DNA of 20,974 bases from Helicobacter sp. (GTDB taxonomy: Bacteria; Campylobacterota; Campylobacteria; Campylobacterales; Helicobacteraceae): NCBI GenBank assembly GCA_029264655.1, contig JARHZY010000040.1:1-20974 (forward strand). The letters are read 5' to 3'. Under the pieces are notes generated by a model, which was given only the letters and a program-made list of their open reading frames with translations, searched no databases and was not told the DNA's origin. A program made the translations under genes and the position numbers. Each line of letters starts with the position of its first letter. The stretch's first letter is position 1. Positions 20,861 through 20,974 of the stretch are shown piece after piece.

Positions 20861-20974
20861 CACTAAATACACATGCAACAGATTCTATACAATACCTGCA
20901 TATTTTTTATAAGATACATTTTTTGATATTATGGTATAAATCTAGTTTTACCTGTGTGTTTAGAATCTATTTGT
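20861..20974. other. AT-rich tail of the window
   Basis: After the duplicated block no gene, terminator or clear promoter is seen before the window ends. TATTAT/TATAAA-like boxes near 20925-20940 could belong to a gene beyond the edge. Confidence 0.3.

Overview
The window looks like chromosome from an AT-rich member of the Campylobacterota, most likely a Helicobacter species (possibly an enterohepatic one). The evidence is the gene order flgB-flgC-fliE-ftsI, a dnaA-dnaN-gyrB cluster followed by a small pilin-like gene, an LPP20-type FlgP lipoprotein, DnaA boxes with a TTCAC core, sigma-54 promoters of the TTGG-N10-GC type, and roughly one-third GC.

Layout. (1) Positions 4-582 (+) encode an NrdG-like radical-SAM protein. 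(2) Positions 965-2538 (-) hold two lipoprotein genes: a long-linker FlgP (flagellar basal-disk family) behind a textbook sigma-54 promoter, then a second lipoprotein. (3) tRNA-Phe (+) at 3026-3101. (4) The replication-origin block on the minus strand runs dnaA, dnaN, gyrB and a pseudopilin-like gene that overlaps the gyrB stop by one base. Clusters of DnaA boxes lie on both sides of dnaA, giving a probable bipartite oriC. The dnaA-dnaN part carries two abutting boxes followed by a DnaA-trio-like tract. The part upstream of dnaA is a five-unit array with an exact 11-bp period. (5) pth (-) encodes a peptidyl-tRNA hydrolase nearly twice the usual length because of two large insertions. (6) Genes then switch to the plus strand: a protein with an SspB-like pattern, the flgB-flgC-fliE-ftsI operon (sigma-54 promoter plus a possible -10 promoter next to an A9 tract), a dCache-type chemoreceptor, and a TonB-dependent outer-membrane receptor. 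The receptor's 3' end is followed by a decayed tandem copy of itself.

Functional logic. From 965 to 9804 all protein genes are on the minus strand, and from 10002 on all are on the plus strand. Genes therefore point away from the origin, as expected for leading-strand transcription. Two loci (flgP and flgB-flgC-fliE) are motility genes with visible sigma-54 promoters, and the chemoreceptor also serves motility. ftsI, a division transpeptidase gene, sits at the end of the rod-protein operon and encodes an unusually long cytoplasmic N-terminus. Gene-free AT-rich stretches of about 380-900 bp separate several units. Some contain strong inverted repeats, including perfect or near-perfect 13-14 bp stems. 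No CRISPR array, insertion sequence or rRNA was seen.
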